Source of the DNA: Chara braunii
Lineage: Eukaryota; Streptophyta; Charophyceae; Charales; Characeae
NCBI GenBank assembly: GCA_003427395.1
Contig: BFEA01001033.1
Coordinates: 150,338 to 178,914, forward strand
Length of the DNA stretch: 28,577 nucleotides
Reading direction: 5' to 3'
Below, one piece after another: positions 1 to 10,040 of this stretch (position 1 is the stretch's first letter; every line of letters starts with the position of its first letter). Position numbers and translations under genes: made by a program. Under the pieces are notes generated by a model. That model did not search any database. It worked only from the letters and a program-made list of their open reading frames with translations, and was not told the origin of the DNA.

Positions 1-9
1 CAAATGATC

Positions 10-55
10 TTCTTCTTCTTCTTCTTCTTCTTCTTCTTCTTCTTCTTCTTCTTCT
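10..55. repeat. (TTC)n microsatellite
   Basis: An uninterrupted run of about 15 CTT/TTC triplets. It reads as polypyrimidine on the plus strand. No gene is associated with it. Confidence 0.95.
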
Positions 56-225
56 TGTGCTTTGTCTGACGGGTCGTTTATGGCAGCAGAGCTAGATATG
101 TGGGAAATGAATGGGAAATAGGGATGAAGTGCACAGTTTTGCTTTGTCATGTTTTTGTGCATATTTTCTTGCCGTCCATCTGCCATGGACTGTTTTCGGG
201 AACATGGTTTTAGAGCCTACCCACG

Positions 226-527
226 TTAAACCACAAGTACACCGCGCAGGCAAACTTTTGAGGCCAAAATGAGACATTCCTAATAGTCAGGGGACTCACG
301 TGCCCCAGGTTAAAATGAGACATTCCTAAAAGTTAGGGGACTCGCCCCAGGGTGGGCCTGGGGGCTGGCGGGAAAAAAACAATTGTCCCACATGCCGGGG
401 TTGGCACTGGGCTGCATAGGACAAAAAAAACTTCCGCCCAACCCCATCCTGGGTCGAGTCTCCTAACTTTTAGGAATGGCTCATTTTGGCCTCAAAAGTT
501 TTCCTGGGTGGTGTACTTGTGGTTTAA
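226..527. mobile_element. TTAA-flanked foldback MITE, copy 1 (long arms)
   Basis: The element begins TTAA-ACCACAAGTACACC and ends with the mirror image GGTGTACTTGT-GGT-TTAA. The two arms match for about 70 bp (left about 226-297, right about 456-527), including the block CTTTTGAGGCCAAAATGAG, with only about six mismatches. The left arm is partly repeated directly at 310-352. No transposase is encoded, so it is non-autonomous. The outer bases match seven other elements at 21.5-28.1 kb. Flanking TTAA on both sides is what PiggyBac and Kolobok superfamily elements produce; the superfamily assignment is inference. Confidence 0.85.
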
Positions 528-600
528 AAGCGTGGACTTCTCTGGGCTAATACTTGAGGAGAGTTCTCTTGTTTGTTTCGAGGTCCTTTTCCATTCAGGT

Positions 601-713
601 CTAGATGAAGAAGGGCCTTTTTTGAGAATGCTTATACGGTATTGAGGGACAGTTGGTTTAGATGAAAAAGGGCCTTTTTTGAGAATGCTTATATGGTATT
701 GAGGGACAGTTGT
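601..713. repeat. Tandem duplication, about 58 bp x 2
   Basis: Two adjacent copies (about 601-655 and 659-713) begin TAGATGAAGAAGGGCC and end GGTATTGAGGGACAGTTG. They differ at only two or three positions, so the duplication is recent. Bases 714-1007 contain ATG/GATG-rich sequence with no recognised gene and are probably the end of an intron preceding the U1-C exon at 1008. Confidence 0.9.
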
Positions 714-1007
714 CAGCTATCCCACTTATGGGAATAACAGTACCAAGGATAAGTCTGGTGAAGAACATACAAAATGACATTTTGTTATTATTGTGATAAT
801 AAAAAGAAAATGAAGAAGATAATGCTGACTAAGATGACGGCCAGGGAGATAGTGAAGCTGGTGGTGATGAAGATAACGCTGATGTGATGGTAATGACTGC
901 CGAATGATGGTGAACTTTGATGGTTGACGGTGCTGGTGCTGGTGCGCATGGCTGTGGAATGGCTATATCTTGTTGGGTTGGAATGGGCAACATGATCAAT
1001 GGTACAG

Positions 1008-1251
1008 ACGAATGTTCGAGCGTACTACACCCAGTTTGCAGATCAGCAAACACAGAGCTTCATTGACGAGAGGGTAAAGGCATATGTAGGACAGACCGCA
1101 GCTGTCTTGCAGCAGGTTGGTGGTGCTTTCCCTTTTACCACAATTCCCACATCGTCGTACAAGCCGCCCCTTCTGCCGCCACCGACTCTACCGATTCCTG
1201 GGAGCACATCCAGCGGGACCACTTCCTCCACCAGCACCTCGACAACGCAAG
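1008..1251 (+). CDS. U1C: U1 snRNP protein C (U1-C), internal exon
   Basis: U1-C is the zinc-finger protein of the U1 snRNP that stabilises pairing of U1 snRNA with the 5' splice site in the nucleus. This exon translates from TNVRAYYTQFADQQTQSFID through DERVKAYVGQTAAVLQQVG to a Pro/Ser/Thr-rich tail. That matches the conserved U1-C segment just after the C2H2 finger, where family members read like NVRxYYxxFExQQTQSLID and then a GQT/QQVG block. An AG acceptor (1006-1007) precedes it. It ends at a consensus donor, CAAG|GTATGT, leaving one base (phase 1) that joins the next exon as GGA. The N-terminal exon carrying the CxxC...HxxxxxH finger was not found upstream in the window. The polypyrimidine tract before the acceptor is weak. 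The family assignment is from residue patterns, not a search. Confidence 0.8.
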
Positions 1252-1784
1252 GTATGTGCTGCTTCGACTGTTGTCTTGGAACTCCCCTGACCTCTGTCAT
1301 TGTCAGGTGGACATATCCTCTTTCCCCTTTGTCAGGTTACTTCGCCCTGCAACTTTCTGCTGCTCTGTGCTTTTTCCAGTTTTCTAGGGAGCTTTGTCTT
1401 AGGCACAGTTTTGGCACTTGTCGTGGTCAAAAGCGTGGAGTTCCAGGGTCTGGTGTATATGCATGCTTGCACAAGACAGGTCCATTTTCGAATCAGGTTG
1501 GCGACATGAGCTGGATGGTCATAGGTTTGAATCCTGTCGCTTTGAGTCAAAAATCAGAGTTGAATGAGCCTGTTGATGCCTGCTCTGTAAAGGAAGACCA
1601 AGTTCGGAGTGTTAGGACCTTTGTGCCCCCCTTTACGTGATTGGAAATACCCGCCGGTCTGCGATTGTTAACTACCGGCACCGGAGACTGTTGGAAAGGC
1701 TTGGTGGAGGGTCCTTTAGCTGTTCTGATGGCTGGCCATGTCGGATTCCACGGAAGGAATGGTGGGGGGAAAAATGGTGAGGGA

Positions 1785-1788
<4 letters not shown>

Positions 1789-1818
<30 letters not shown>
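1789..1818. repeat. (TG)n microsatellite
   Basis: About 14 GT dinucleotides in the U1-C intron. GT repeats near introns can bind splicing regulators, but nothing here shows that. Confidence 0.9.
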
Positions 1819-1821
<3 letters not shown>

Positions 1822-3096
1822 CATCATGTGGGTTTGGTGGTGGTGATTGGAGGGGATGGGCGGGGGAGGGAAGCTACGAGGGTTTTGCCACTCACGTGTT
1901 CGTGCTTCATGGTCTTGAGACATTGCACTTTGCTGCCATCAGTTTGGCCATTTTCAATGGTCTCTCTTCCATGTTTGTTCTTGATCCCACTTTGTCTCTC
2001 TAGGCTTCTTTCTTCTCAACCTCCTTTGAACTTGTCGATCCGCCCTCCTCGACCCACCTTCTCTGTTTTTACTATCTTGTTTGTAGTCCTAATTATCTGT
2101 TATTTGTTGGGGGCCTACTGCCGTTTATACTCCAGTCTGCCTCACACTCTTATCCCTTAGTATAAGGAGACGTATTGTATCTGGTGGGGTGCCTTAAGGT
2201 ACTTGCTGTACGAGCATTCTGATTTCCAGTGTGGCTGTTGCTTGACGAGAGCAGCACTCTCATCAGTGGAAAGGAATGTGGAAGTGTGTGCCCGTACATC
2301 ATTGCATGGTGAGTTTTTTCCTTTCCCATGTGTCTTGCTGAAGTAGGACTTCAAGACTTCTCTCTGCAAGGATTCTGTGCCAATCAATGGCCCAGTTGTC
2401 CACCTTCTGATGGGAGCGAAAGATGAAATGGTCTGCATTTGTTTTGGGGAGCTTTGTCCAGATGGACCGACTGCGAGTCGTTAAGAATCCCACATGATGG
2501 GCAGGGCCTTGGTCCCGCTGTCCGTGCGCGACACTGATTGGAATCGTCATATCCGTGCATTCAAAGTCAGGATGACAGTGCTTTTGTCCGTCGCTAGGTG
2601 GGTGGGATGGTTGGATGGCCTCAGTCGCTGCCATCAGGGGTAAGGTGAATTGTGCACGTCCTTGAGTGATGATTAGCGTAAGAGAAAGTGTGTTCCCCTG
2701 CCCGCCTTCCCCTCGACATTTTCTCCCCTTACGGTATCCGCTCTTCAAACCTCTTGTGAATCTGTTCATCCCTTTCTCAACTGCGTCCTGCACCCTCCCC
2801 CCCTTTTTGGGTCTGAGAAAAAACCTGGACTCCTGATGATAAGCTGGCAGAGTGGATCTCTGCAGGTCTTAATTCTTAGTTTTTCCAGATTGAGTGTCAG
2901 GAAAAGTCTGGCCAGATGGCGGGGCGAGCTCGTGGGAAAGAAAGCAGAATCTAAGTCTGTTGATTTAGTTACTTCCGTCACAGGTCCGTAAATGTAGTTG
3001 TTAGTGAGGATAGCGAAAAAGGAAAGGGAGAAATAGGGAAACAAATGTGTGGCCAGGGTCTGGTGGTGGAATTTGGCACTTTATTCGCCATTAGCG

Positions 3097-3412
3097 CATC
3101 CAGAAATGAATTTGACCTGTAGGTTTCTGGATATTGAAGCCCCGAGATTTTGCCTATCCAATAGTAAAATCCTGCAAATAGATCGAATACGTCTCCCATA
3201 GAAAGCACGTAATGAAAGTGTGTTACTACGTAACGAGTGTCATGTAGAGCAATGTCAAGCCCAGAATTAGCTATAATACAATTCCAGTAGGTCCTCTCTC
3301 CTATGGTAAGGGAGAAGGAGATGAATCCCACAGCGAATAACATAGGTGTTTTTAATTGTATTGAATCTCCCGACATAGTGGCGATCCAACTAAATATCTT
3401 GATTCCAGTTGG
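3097..3412 (-). pseudogene. cox1: Nuclear mitochondrial insertion: cox1 fragment (NUMT)
   Basis: Read on the minus strand, the sequence encodes a stretch of cytochrome c oxidase subunit [14 protein letters not shown], then [54 protein letters not shown]. The HFHY motif carries the histidines that ligate haems a and a3 in functional cox1. After PET one extra base shifts the frame, and the expected GQIHFWM reappears in another frame before similarity stops near 3097. Several conserved positions are changed, for example Asp for Ala after LSMG and in VFDLF. Only about 105 codons are present, it lies antisense in a nuclear intron, and it is not functional. The well preserved residues suggest a fairly recent transfer. 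Confidence 0.93.
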
Positions 3413-3737
3413 CTAAAAACGGACTTACATGGTACTGCGTTCGATGGCAGAAACAGTCTCTGGAGTCTATATATGTGATAATAAGCTCAGAGTAGAACCT
3501 GGAAACAGAGGTGAGCTTGGAAGCAAAAAGGGTACAGGCAGATAACGGAGAGCAGAAAGCGAATCTGCATGGTTCGGAAAGGCAAGAAAGGAATGGCAGT
3601 GAATGGCAGGTGATGTGGGTAGACAATCAACCATTGATAGGGGCATGAAACAATAAAGGGATGATAGTGGAGCCCTGTAGGTGTTTTGTAATCAGCTCTG
3701 ACAATCGGCACGTGTTTGATCTCCTTGTTCAAAACAG

Positions 3738-4648
3738 GAACGATTACTCCGCCAACCTTTCGGCCTCCTACATCAACAACTCCAATACCGACCATCCGCG
3801 CGCCAGTGTTGCAACCACCACGGCAACCTGCATCGTCAGCGGCTCCTCCCTTGTTGCGGCCGCCTACTTCATCGATAGGCACAGCTGGACTGGTGGGTCC
3901 GCCACCAAATGCAAATGGGCCTCTGAGCATCAGTCAGCCACAGAACTCTACGTCATCGAATCTTCAAGGGATGTATCGGATGACTCTGCCGCAGCTACCT
4001 ACACCTGCACAACCATTGCAGCAACCACAGTCACTTGGATCGCAACCATCGACACAGCAGTCGCAGCAGCAGCAAACACTCCCACAGGACCTTGCACAAT
4101 CACATCCACCTTCACAGCAGCGGCCGAGCACTCTCTTGCCTGGTAGTTTGCAATCATCACCAGGAAATGGATATGCAGGTGGCCCCAGTCAGTCCCAGAG
4201 GGTTGGGGTTGGTCCGATGGCTGCCCCGCAAGCGGCCGCAGGAAGCACGTATGGTGGTGGCGGTGGTGGAGGCATTGGGACGCCTGCAGCGACAAGTGGT
4301 CCATATGGCAGTTACTCCATGTCTCCAAGCATTCGCAGCTCAGTCCCTGGTGCATCCCTGAGCAGCGGCGGCACTCCATCCCTTGGGCCTTCAATGGTGG
4401 GGCCTCTGGGTCCGCCAGCATCATCCCAGCCATCGACAGTGTACAGTTACAACGCTGCTGGTGTTGGAATGGGGCGATCAATGAACAACCCTGGAGGTGC
4501 GGTGCCAACTATGAATGGCAGTGCAGAATCTGCATCTGGACAAGCTTCAAGTCGGGTACCCGGGGGAGGTGTGCCGATTGGGCCATCGCCATATATGGGC
4601 ACCTATGGTGTGTCTGTCGCGGGAGGGTACCGGACAGGGATGTCATGA
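3738..4648 (+). CDS. U1C: U1 snRNP protein C (U1-C), terminal exon
   Basis: This exon starts after the AG at 3736-3737 with GA, which completes the split GGA codon from the exon at 1008-1251. It runs about 303 codons to TGA at 4646-4648. The product is low-complexity: first Pro/Thr-rich (TPPTFRPPTSTTPIPTIRAP), then Gln-rich (a run of Q around PSTQQSQQQQTLPQ), then Gly/Ser/Pro-rich with a seven-glycine run and several PYG/YMG pieces. U1-C proteins usually have a disordered Pro/Gly/Met-rich C-terminus that contacts other splicing factors, and this one fits. With the preceding exon it gives about 385 residues, longer than the roughly 160-210 usual in animals and many plants. No polyadenylation signal is obvious directly downstream. 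Exon identity rests on phase and composition, so it is less certain than the upstream exon. Confidence 0.72.
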
Positions 4649-5827
4649 AGAGAGGCAGTCCGTGGTTTGGTATCGTCTCTCTTCCTTTGGCCACTTTCCT
4701 CCTCCCCTGCACTTTGCAACCTTTGTATTTTGGTCTCACCCTTTGCCCTCAGCTCCTGTCGTCTTGGTGGTTTAGATAAACGCGTCGAAGTACCCATCTG
4801 TAGAGGTGAAGGCACCTGTGTCACTGCTGTGTGGGCATTCCGCCGCGCAACGACTCCAGACAAGGTAAACAACTGTCATGGGTAAGGAATCTTGATCCTT
4901 GGCTTTTAACCCCAAGCATGCCAAATGGGGTGCCATTTGGCAAATGTCCCTCTCAGACCTCAAAGGCAAGCTCACGGTACGTTCATTTTGCCACCAGCTG
5001 GCTTGTACCCTACTCTACCTTGATCGGTAAGTTCTTCTCATTCTCATTCACATTCATTCACAACAAAGTGGAATGCAGAGCAGCCTGTGATTGTCCATTC
5101 CTTTTGGTGAGCAGCTTCGGCAAGATGCCTGCGGTCAGCACTGTAGCTTCAGGTATGGTGCCGTGCTTGGTGAGTCTCGTGGCACGTTGTTTTCACATAG
5201 TGTGATGTCATGTATGGTGGTAAGGTTGATGATGGCATGACATCAGGTATCAGGTATTGAAAGGGCAGGTACTCATTCACATTCTCTTTTGTGTCCGGTT
5301 GGGATTGATTTGATGCCAGAGTGTGATTGAAAAGGCCCATGGCATAGGATGTCCGTGTATGGCTCTTCTCTCTTGAGCGTGATTGCTGCCAATGTTTCCT
5401 TTCTTTTGTCTGTGCGCTTCTGGCTCAAGCTCATCCCCCGCCTGTGGACTGAGTTGGTCCTAATCGTCCGTCGTTGTGTGTGTGAGTGAGCGGTCAGAAA
5501 TGTTCACTGCTTGCGGCATGTCGGAGGTATTCTTTTCTTTCCACGACAATTGGTACTGGTGAAGTCGCAAATTGATACCGTCTTGTCCGTTGCTAGCTAG
5601 CAGTGTGTTTATGGTGGCCGTCTTGTATGTCATGGTCAGTCGATACGTGACACGAGTGTAGTGGTGGTAGTCATGGATCTTCCTGGACCATCCTCCAGAC
5701 CGGCCAAGGCGGTGATCTGTAACGATAAGGTGAGAAGAGGGGTCGTTATCAGTTTGTTTGATGTTTGTCTCTGACGGATATCATAACAGAGGCAACACAA
5801 AGAAGAGTGGCACACATTCATCAGCAA
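4649..5827. other. 3' flank of U1-C, no recognised gene
   Basis: This stretch follows the U1-C stop and may include its 3' UTR, whose end cannot be placed. It holds a perfect 10-bp hairpin at 4919-4942 (TGCCAAATGG, loop GGTG, CCATTTGGCA). Several GTAAG/GTAAA donor-like sites are present, for example at 5029 and 4864. No open frame resembles a known protein. Confidence 0.5.
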
Positions 5828-6580
5828 GGTAAATGATGCTTATGGAAGTTGGACTCTTCACTTACCGTCAGTCACCATGGTAAGTCGAAGGTAAATGATG
5901 GTGACGGAACTTGAACTCTTCCTAGGAATGATGCCTTGGTCTTCTTCATGGGTAAAGGTCAATCAAGGGTAAAAGGTGAACGATCATGATGGGTCTTCTT
6001 CATGGGTAAGGTAAATCAAGGGTAAAAGGTGAACGATCACGACGGAAACACAGGTTTGTGCTCTGTTCTTCACTAGCCAAGGGAAATAGGATATAGCAAA
6101 CATCTTGCATTGTCAGGGACATTCTGGTGGGAGGCGGAGGCGGAGGCGGAGGCGGACAGAAGATTACGGACACACAGGTTTGTGCTCTGCCACTCGTTAA
6201 GCTACGTGATATCTTGTGCCCATCTCGCTTAGGGAACAGAATACCATAATCATCTTCAAAGGGAAGGTAAGTGGTGATGCTCTGCACATTCAGGTTTGTG
6301 GAGTTGCTAGCCTTCACTATGAGGGAAGGCAAATAGCGCTTTGTCAGAAGTCAAAGGGGATCAGGCACTTCAAAAATGGTCCGCGTCTCCACATGATGGA
6401 GACAGAGAGAAAGGTGGTGGACACAGGTTTATGCTGTGGAGCTGAATAGAGCCACATAGTTGTTGAGAAAGCTTTTTCGTGTATTCTACGAGGCAACAGA
6501 AGACGTCAAACAACTCGAGGGAAAGGTAAATAGTTGTGGATGGTGATGGAAGGTCAAGGACACACAGGGTTGTGCTAGAT
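5828..6580 (+). repeat. Degenerate tandem repeats with donor-like GGTAAA motifs
   Basis: A nearly identical 53-bp unit beginning GGTCTTCTTCATGGGTAA occurs twice in a row (about 5939-5991 and 5992-6045). Beyond it, the motif ACACAGGTTTGTGCTCTG recurs in decayed form near 6046, 6173, 6287, 6418 and 6556, a spacing of 114-138 bp. Many copies are preceded by AAGGTAAATGRTGGTGA-like sequence. A (GGCGGA)n run lies at about 6130-6155. No gene is recognised. It looks like an old tandem array. Confidence 0.65.
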
Positions 6581-6853
6581 CTACTGCTTCATATCAGCCC
6601 AAGCAAGCCTCTTGTCAATCGTCTGGCACCACACGAGCTTGTATTTGTCGACAGCAGAGACTTATCCAACATGAGTCTCATCGGCAGCAGAGACTTGTCC
6701 AACACGAGTCTCATTGGCGGCAACATTGGCATCCTCTTGTTCGTGTAACGAGTTGCTCAGAAGCAGAACTCAAACTTGACCAGCTGCCTTTCACAGGTTA
6801 AGGTAGGTGGATGGTGTGAGTACTTGGTGGGGAGTATAGAACCGAAGTGCATG

Positions 6854-6875
6854 CGTGTGTTTGTTTGTTTGTTTG

Positions 6876-6927
<52 letters not shown>
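6854..6927. repeat. (GTTT)n and (GA)n microsatellites
   Basis: About four GTTT units are followed by about 23 GA dinucleotides. Confidence 0.95.
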
Positions 6928-6929
<2 letters not shown>

Positions 6930-7393
6930 GAACTGCAGGGTTTATGTTTCTGTGAATCATTGTGAAGGAGGTGGAAGTTCAACTCGGAATGCTTCGCAAA
7001 ATAGTCTTTAGTGTTGCTCTGGGTCACCAATTGTGGGGTAATCATTCCAGATCGTGTGTATGGTATGCCATTTCATTTCACTGTAACTTGATTCTTGACA
7101 AGGAAATCGTACCCCCCCCCTTTCAACCCTCCTTGACCACGAAACGGACAAAACTGAATCCGTTTTTCGGTCTTGATTGCCCTGCTGGCGGTCTTTGAAC
7201 AGGAGCATTTTAGTATGTATGTTCATGTTGTCTTTTCAATATTGTCCGACGGCATGGTAATGAACGGGAATGACGTATAACCTGATGTTTTGTTTTCTTG
7301 TTCGATGGGCTCCTGCCTTCATTTCATCTGCCTGCTATGTTCTCCTAGCCCATCCCTCCGATTGACTCATGTTCTTGAAGCTTTTACAGTTAC

Positions 7394-7660
7394 ATGGTCC
7401 TACGTGTTTGTGTTTGTCGCTTGGGAGGAGCTATTCCCGAGCTCGATGTTGCACAGTTGCACCGAATGCACAGCCTTGCCTCCATGGGAGGCGAGGGCGA
7501 ACTGAAGAACTGGGATTTTGGGAGTATGATGTTGGAATCAGTTGGATGCTTGCATGTAGCATCCGGTGACGTACCGAATGCGTTGTATTGTTCGGCAGAA
7601 CGTGTAGTGAACTGCAGGAAATATCACCTTCAGTACCCTTTGAAAAAAGTGGTTGTATAG
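7394..7660 (+). CDS. Unrecognised open frame, doubtful
   Basis: An 88-codon open frame contains a fairly protein-like stretch (PELDVAQLHRMHSLASMGGE, then ELKNWDFGSMMLESVG). A pyrimidine-containing TTTTACAG lies just upstream at about 7381-7388 and could be a splice acceptor. I recognise no family, no membrane segment and no catalytic motif. It may be an exon, an untranslated region or chance. The surrounding 6580-8160 otherwise shows nothing recognisable. Confidence 0.12.
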   Translation: MVLRVCVCRLGGAIPELDVAQLHRMHSLASMGGEGELKNWDFGSMMLESVGCLHVASGDVPNALYCSAERVVNCRKYHLQYPLKKVVV

Positions 7661-8158
7661 TCAAAATACAAAATTGTTATTTCAAAGTCGTGGTCTCCCT
7701 CAACTAACAGAAAAAGGAAGTGGTTCCGTCCCGTCCAAGTTTGGCCATCGAACTTCAGTGTTCGAACCAATTCCATGTTTCCTCTCGTCGAAGAGTCGTC
7801 CATAGTGACACGTCGAGTGGCGAACAATCTGGCGTGTGAAGTTTTAATGGTGGTGGTACGGAGCCGAGCGAGGCAAGGATGCATCATCCAATCCGGTTAA
7901 CTATGGACTTCAGGCAAAGCTAATGTCCCTCCACTTCCGATGTCCAGCCAGGCTGAGTGTCCTATACCCTATACCCGATGGCAGCAGGTGGGTGGGCCCT
8001 GAAACCACCCATGAGCATTACATGTGAAAGGCACAGTAAATGGCGAGGTAAAAGAAGAAATCACAGATAAAGTCTGATAAACTTGAAACTTGAAAATCAC
8101 CGAATGGAAGGACGAGAAGAAAGAACTTCTCAGAAAAAGGCGAAAGAACTGTTTGACA

Positions 8159-8250
8159 AAAAAAAAAAAAAAAGATGGTCACCCATGAGCTGTTAATGAA
8201 CAAACCTAAGCTCGAACCCTGATGGAATCAGATGCATAAAAGTAACTTTG
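8159..8250 (+). repeat. Possible SINE relic (tRNA-like B-box), copy a
   Basis: An A-run is followed by GCTCGAACCCTGATGGAATCAGATG, written in part; it includes a GCTCGAACCC B-box-like motif. The block TGGTGGAATCAGATGGAT near 14560 (minus strand) matches the GATGGAATCAGATGCAT here, also just after a B-box-like GTTCTAATCC. Two copies with the same B-box plus tail suggest a tRNA-derived SINE, but the A-box is not clear. Confidence 0.35.
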
Positions 8251-8587
8251 GATTGCGTGGGGCTGGTCAGTTGGATGGTCGTACTTTCAAGGCTGTTGCC
8301 ACGTTTTTTTTGTTATAACTTTTGTTTATGTGTTTGATGTGGTCTGCTATTTTATTTGTTTGTTTTGCAAAGTGAGCTGTGTGCAAAGTGTGCAAAACAA
8401 TACGCTCTTTTAGTTGATCGATACCTGGCATGCTGTGTGTCTCTAGTGTCTGCACAAGCGTACAAGGAGTGTATTTTCTGGCCGTGACAGACCTACCTTT
8501 GTTTCGCGGGTGTTTTGCGGGCTTATGGTAGGGTGTGAACCTGCAGCCTGCAGTTTGTAGAAGTTTCCATCTGGTGTGGGTGAGTGA

Positions 8588-8890
8588 TAGATAGTCTGCT
8601 TTGTTTTTCCGCACAGGTACCTTGAGGGCAGTGGTCGGTGGTCCCCACCACCTCAGGGCGTCAGTTGTTGGGTAATCGATGATTCTTAACTGCAACCAAG
8701 GTTAAGGTGGATTATCACATACAGTATCATCGTTGGTTAGGCGACCTGTAGAGTATAATGGAGGCTTCAGCCCCCCTCATGAGTCGGTGAGACTCCGATG
8801 AAACAGTTTGTCACAGCTCCTCGTTTGTTGTTCTCTTATCCCTATCTAGTATCTGCCCATGGTCCACCGGGCAGTTCTCTATGACAATAT
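8588..8890 (+). repeat. Hammerhead-ribozyme repeat unit, copy F (degenerate)
   Basis: A full-length unit. In order it has: TAGTCTGCTTTG; hairpin CCTTGAGG/CCTCAGGG (8620-8658); hairpin CTTAAC/GTTAAG (8685-8706); the GATTATCAC hairpin (8710-8731); then a hammerhead-derived segment (about 8746-8808) and the downstream module with a TGCC...GGCA hairpin (about 8854-8873). The ribozyme core reads CTCATGA in place of CTGATGA, changing the invariant G5, and the cleavage-site region has extra bases. Self-cleavage is therefore not expected from this copy. Confidence 0.75.
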
Positions 8891-8904
8891 GGATATACAG
8901 TGTG

Positions 8905-8990
8905 TCACAAGTTCTCACAACGCTTCGTTTGTTGTCCTCTTTTCCCTCTCTGCCTATGGTATACCGGGCAGTTCTGTTTGATGATATATG
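8905..8990 (+). repeat. Hammerhead repeat, 3' module only
   Basis: A partial copy of the module downstream of the ribozyme: CACAACGCTTCGTTTGTTGT, a pyrimidine tract, the TGCCTATGGTATACCGGGCA hairpin and TTCTGTTTGATGATATA. No ribozyme core precedes it. Confidence 0.75.
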
Positions 8991-9195
8991 TTACATCGTA
9001 TGCATTTGTATGTTGTTTTGCAAAAAGTGACCTTTTGCTTTGCAAAGTGTGCTGTTTGAGATGATGTGACTGTACATATACATATGGCTTCAGGGAAGTT
9101 GTGTGCCCAGTCTGTCTAGTGAATCTGGTCATTGCGCAGCTTGAGGTGTATCATATATTTCTGTGTGCAGTTCCACACAGTGCATTTCATTCTCT

Positions 9196-9198
<3 letters not shown>

Positions 9199-9259
<61 letters not shown>

Positions 9260-9281
9260 CCCCCCCCCCCCCCCCCCCCCC
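9199..9281. repeat. Poly(T) of 61 followed by poly(C) of 22
   Basis: A pure T run joins directly to a pure C run. Such a junction is unusual and may be a sequencing or assembly artefact at a homopolymer. Confidence 0.95.
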
Positions 9282-9554
9282 AAAGTGTGTCGTTTGATGG
9301 CCCTTCTTTTCTAAGCAGGGGTACAATTTAGGGTTTTTGCCCATCCTTCGAGGTACGCTGTCCTTTTCTCGTTCGTTTGCCCTCTACTGTTGCTGGGAGG
9401 GCTTAGGGGATTTCGCCGTGTAAATGACACGTAGCGCACAGTAATTTCGCTTCAAGTTGAAATCATGGTGGAACGTATTGGCATCAGCATTTTGGTCGGA
9501 ATGCTGTGATGGGTTGTGAAGGGAGGTATCGAAGTGCGTTATGTAGTTGGGAGG

Positions 9555-9803
9555 CATGATGATGATGATGATTATGACGGTAATAAAATAAAATACTAAT
9601 AATGATAATGATTATAATGATGATTACCATGAGAATGATAAAAATGACGATGATCATAGTCATGAAGAAGGTACGACAAAAAAAGCAATATAAGTAATCG
9701 AGTACAATGTTGGAAGTATCGAAAGTCATTATGAAGATGAAGTTGAAGGCACGATAATGATGACGATGGTGATGATGATTGTAATGACGATGCTGATGGA
9801 TAG

Positions 9804-9840
<37 letters not shown>

Positions 9841-9880
9841 AGCGATGACGATGATAATTGTGAAGATAATTGAGAGCGAC
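9555..9880. repeat. ATG/GATG-rich region with (GAT)n microsatellite
   Basis: Imperfect GATGAT repeats run throughout, with a pure (GAT/ATG)n block at about 9802-9840. Very low complexity, no gene. Confidence 0.85.
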
Positions 9881-9913
9881 TGAGAAGTTAAGAAATTATG
9901 ACCAGTATATAGA

Positions 9914-10040
9914 TTGTCCTGACGAGTCAGTCGGTGAAACTCCGATGAAACAGTTTGTCACAGCCCCTCGTTTGTTGTCCTCTTCTCCCTCCCTCTCTGC
10001 CTACTACAGTTTACCGGGCAGCTCTGTTTGACGATATATA
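9914..10040 (+). repeat. Hammerhead-derived repeat, copy E (degenerate)
   Basis: The core reads CTGACGA at 9919-9925, followed by GTCA duplicated before the stem II GTCGG, loop TGAAACT, CCGAT and GAAAC. The 5' stem I and stem III strands are not recognisable. The downstream module is complete, with GCCTACTACAGTTTACCGGG and TTTGACGATATATA. Confidence 0.75.

Larger units (their letters stand above)
1252..3737 (+). other. U1-C intron (GT-AG, about 2.5 kb)
   Basis: The intron runs from the GTATGT donor at 1252 to the AAAACAG acceptor at 3731-3737. Phase 1 is kept across it. It contains a (TG)n microsatellite, a tRNA-like B-box near 1517-1527 and the antisense cox1 fragment at 3097-3412. No further coding exon was recognised; the open frames in it are short and look like chance. 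Confidence 0.75.

Noticed and set aside
1490-1545. tRNA gene suggested by GGTTTGAATCC
   Set aside because: The B-box-like motif has no matching A-box or cloverleaf upstream at the right distance.
5230-5335. Box C/D snoRNA suggested by TTGATGATGG
   Set aside because: No CTGA box with pairing termini at a suitable distance; GATG motifs are common in this low-complexity DNA.
9101-9344. Open frames rich in Phe/Pro or Lys/Gly at 9.2 kb
   Set aside because: These are translations of the T61-C22 homopolymer tract.
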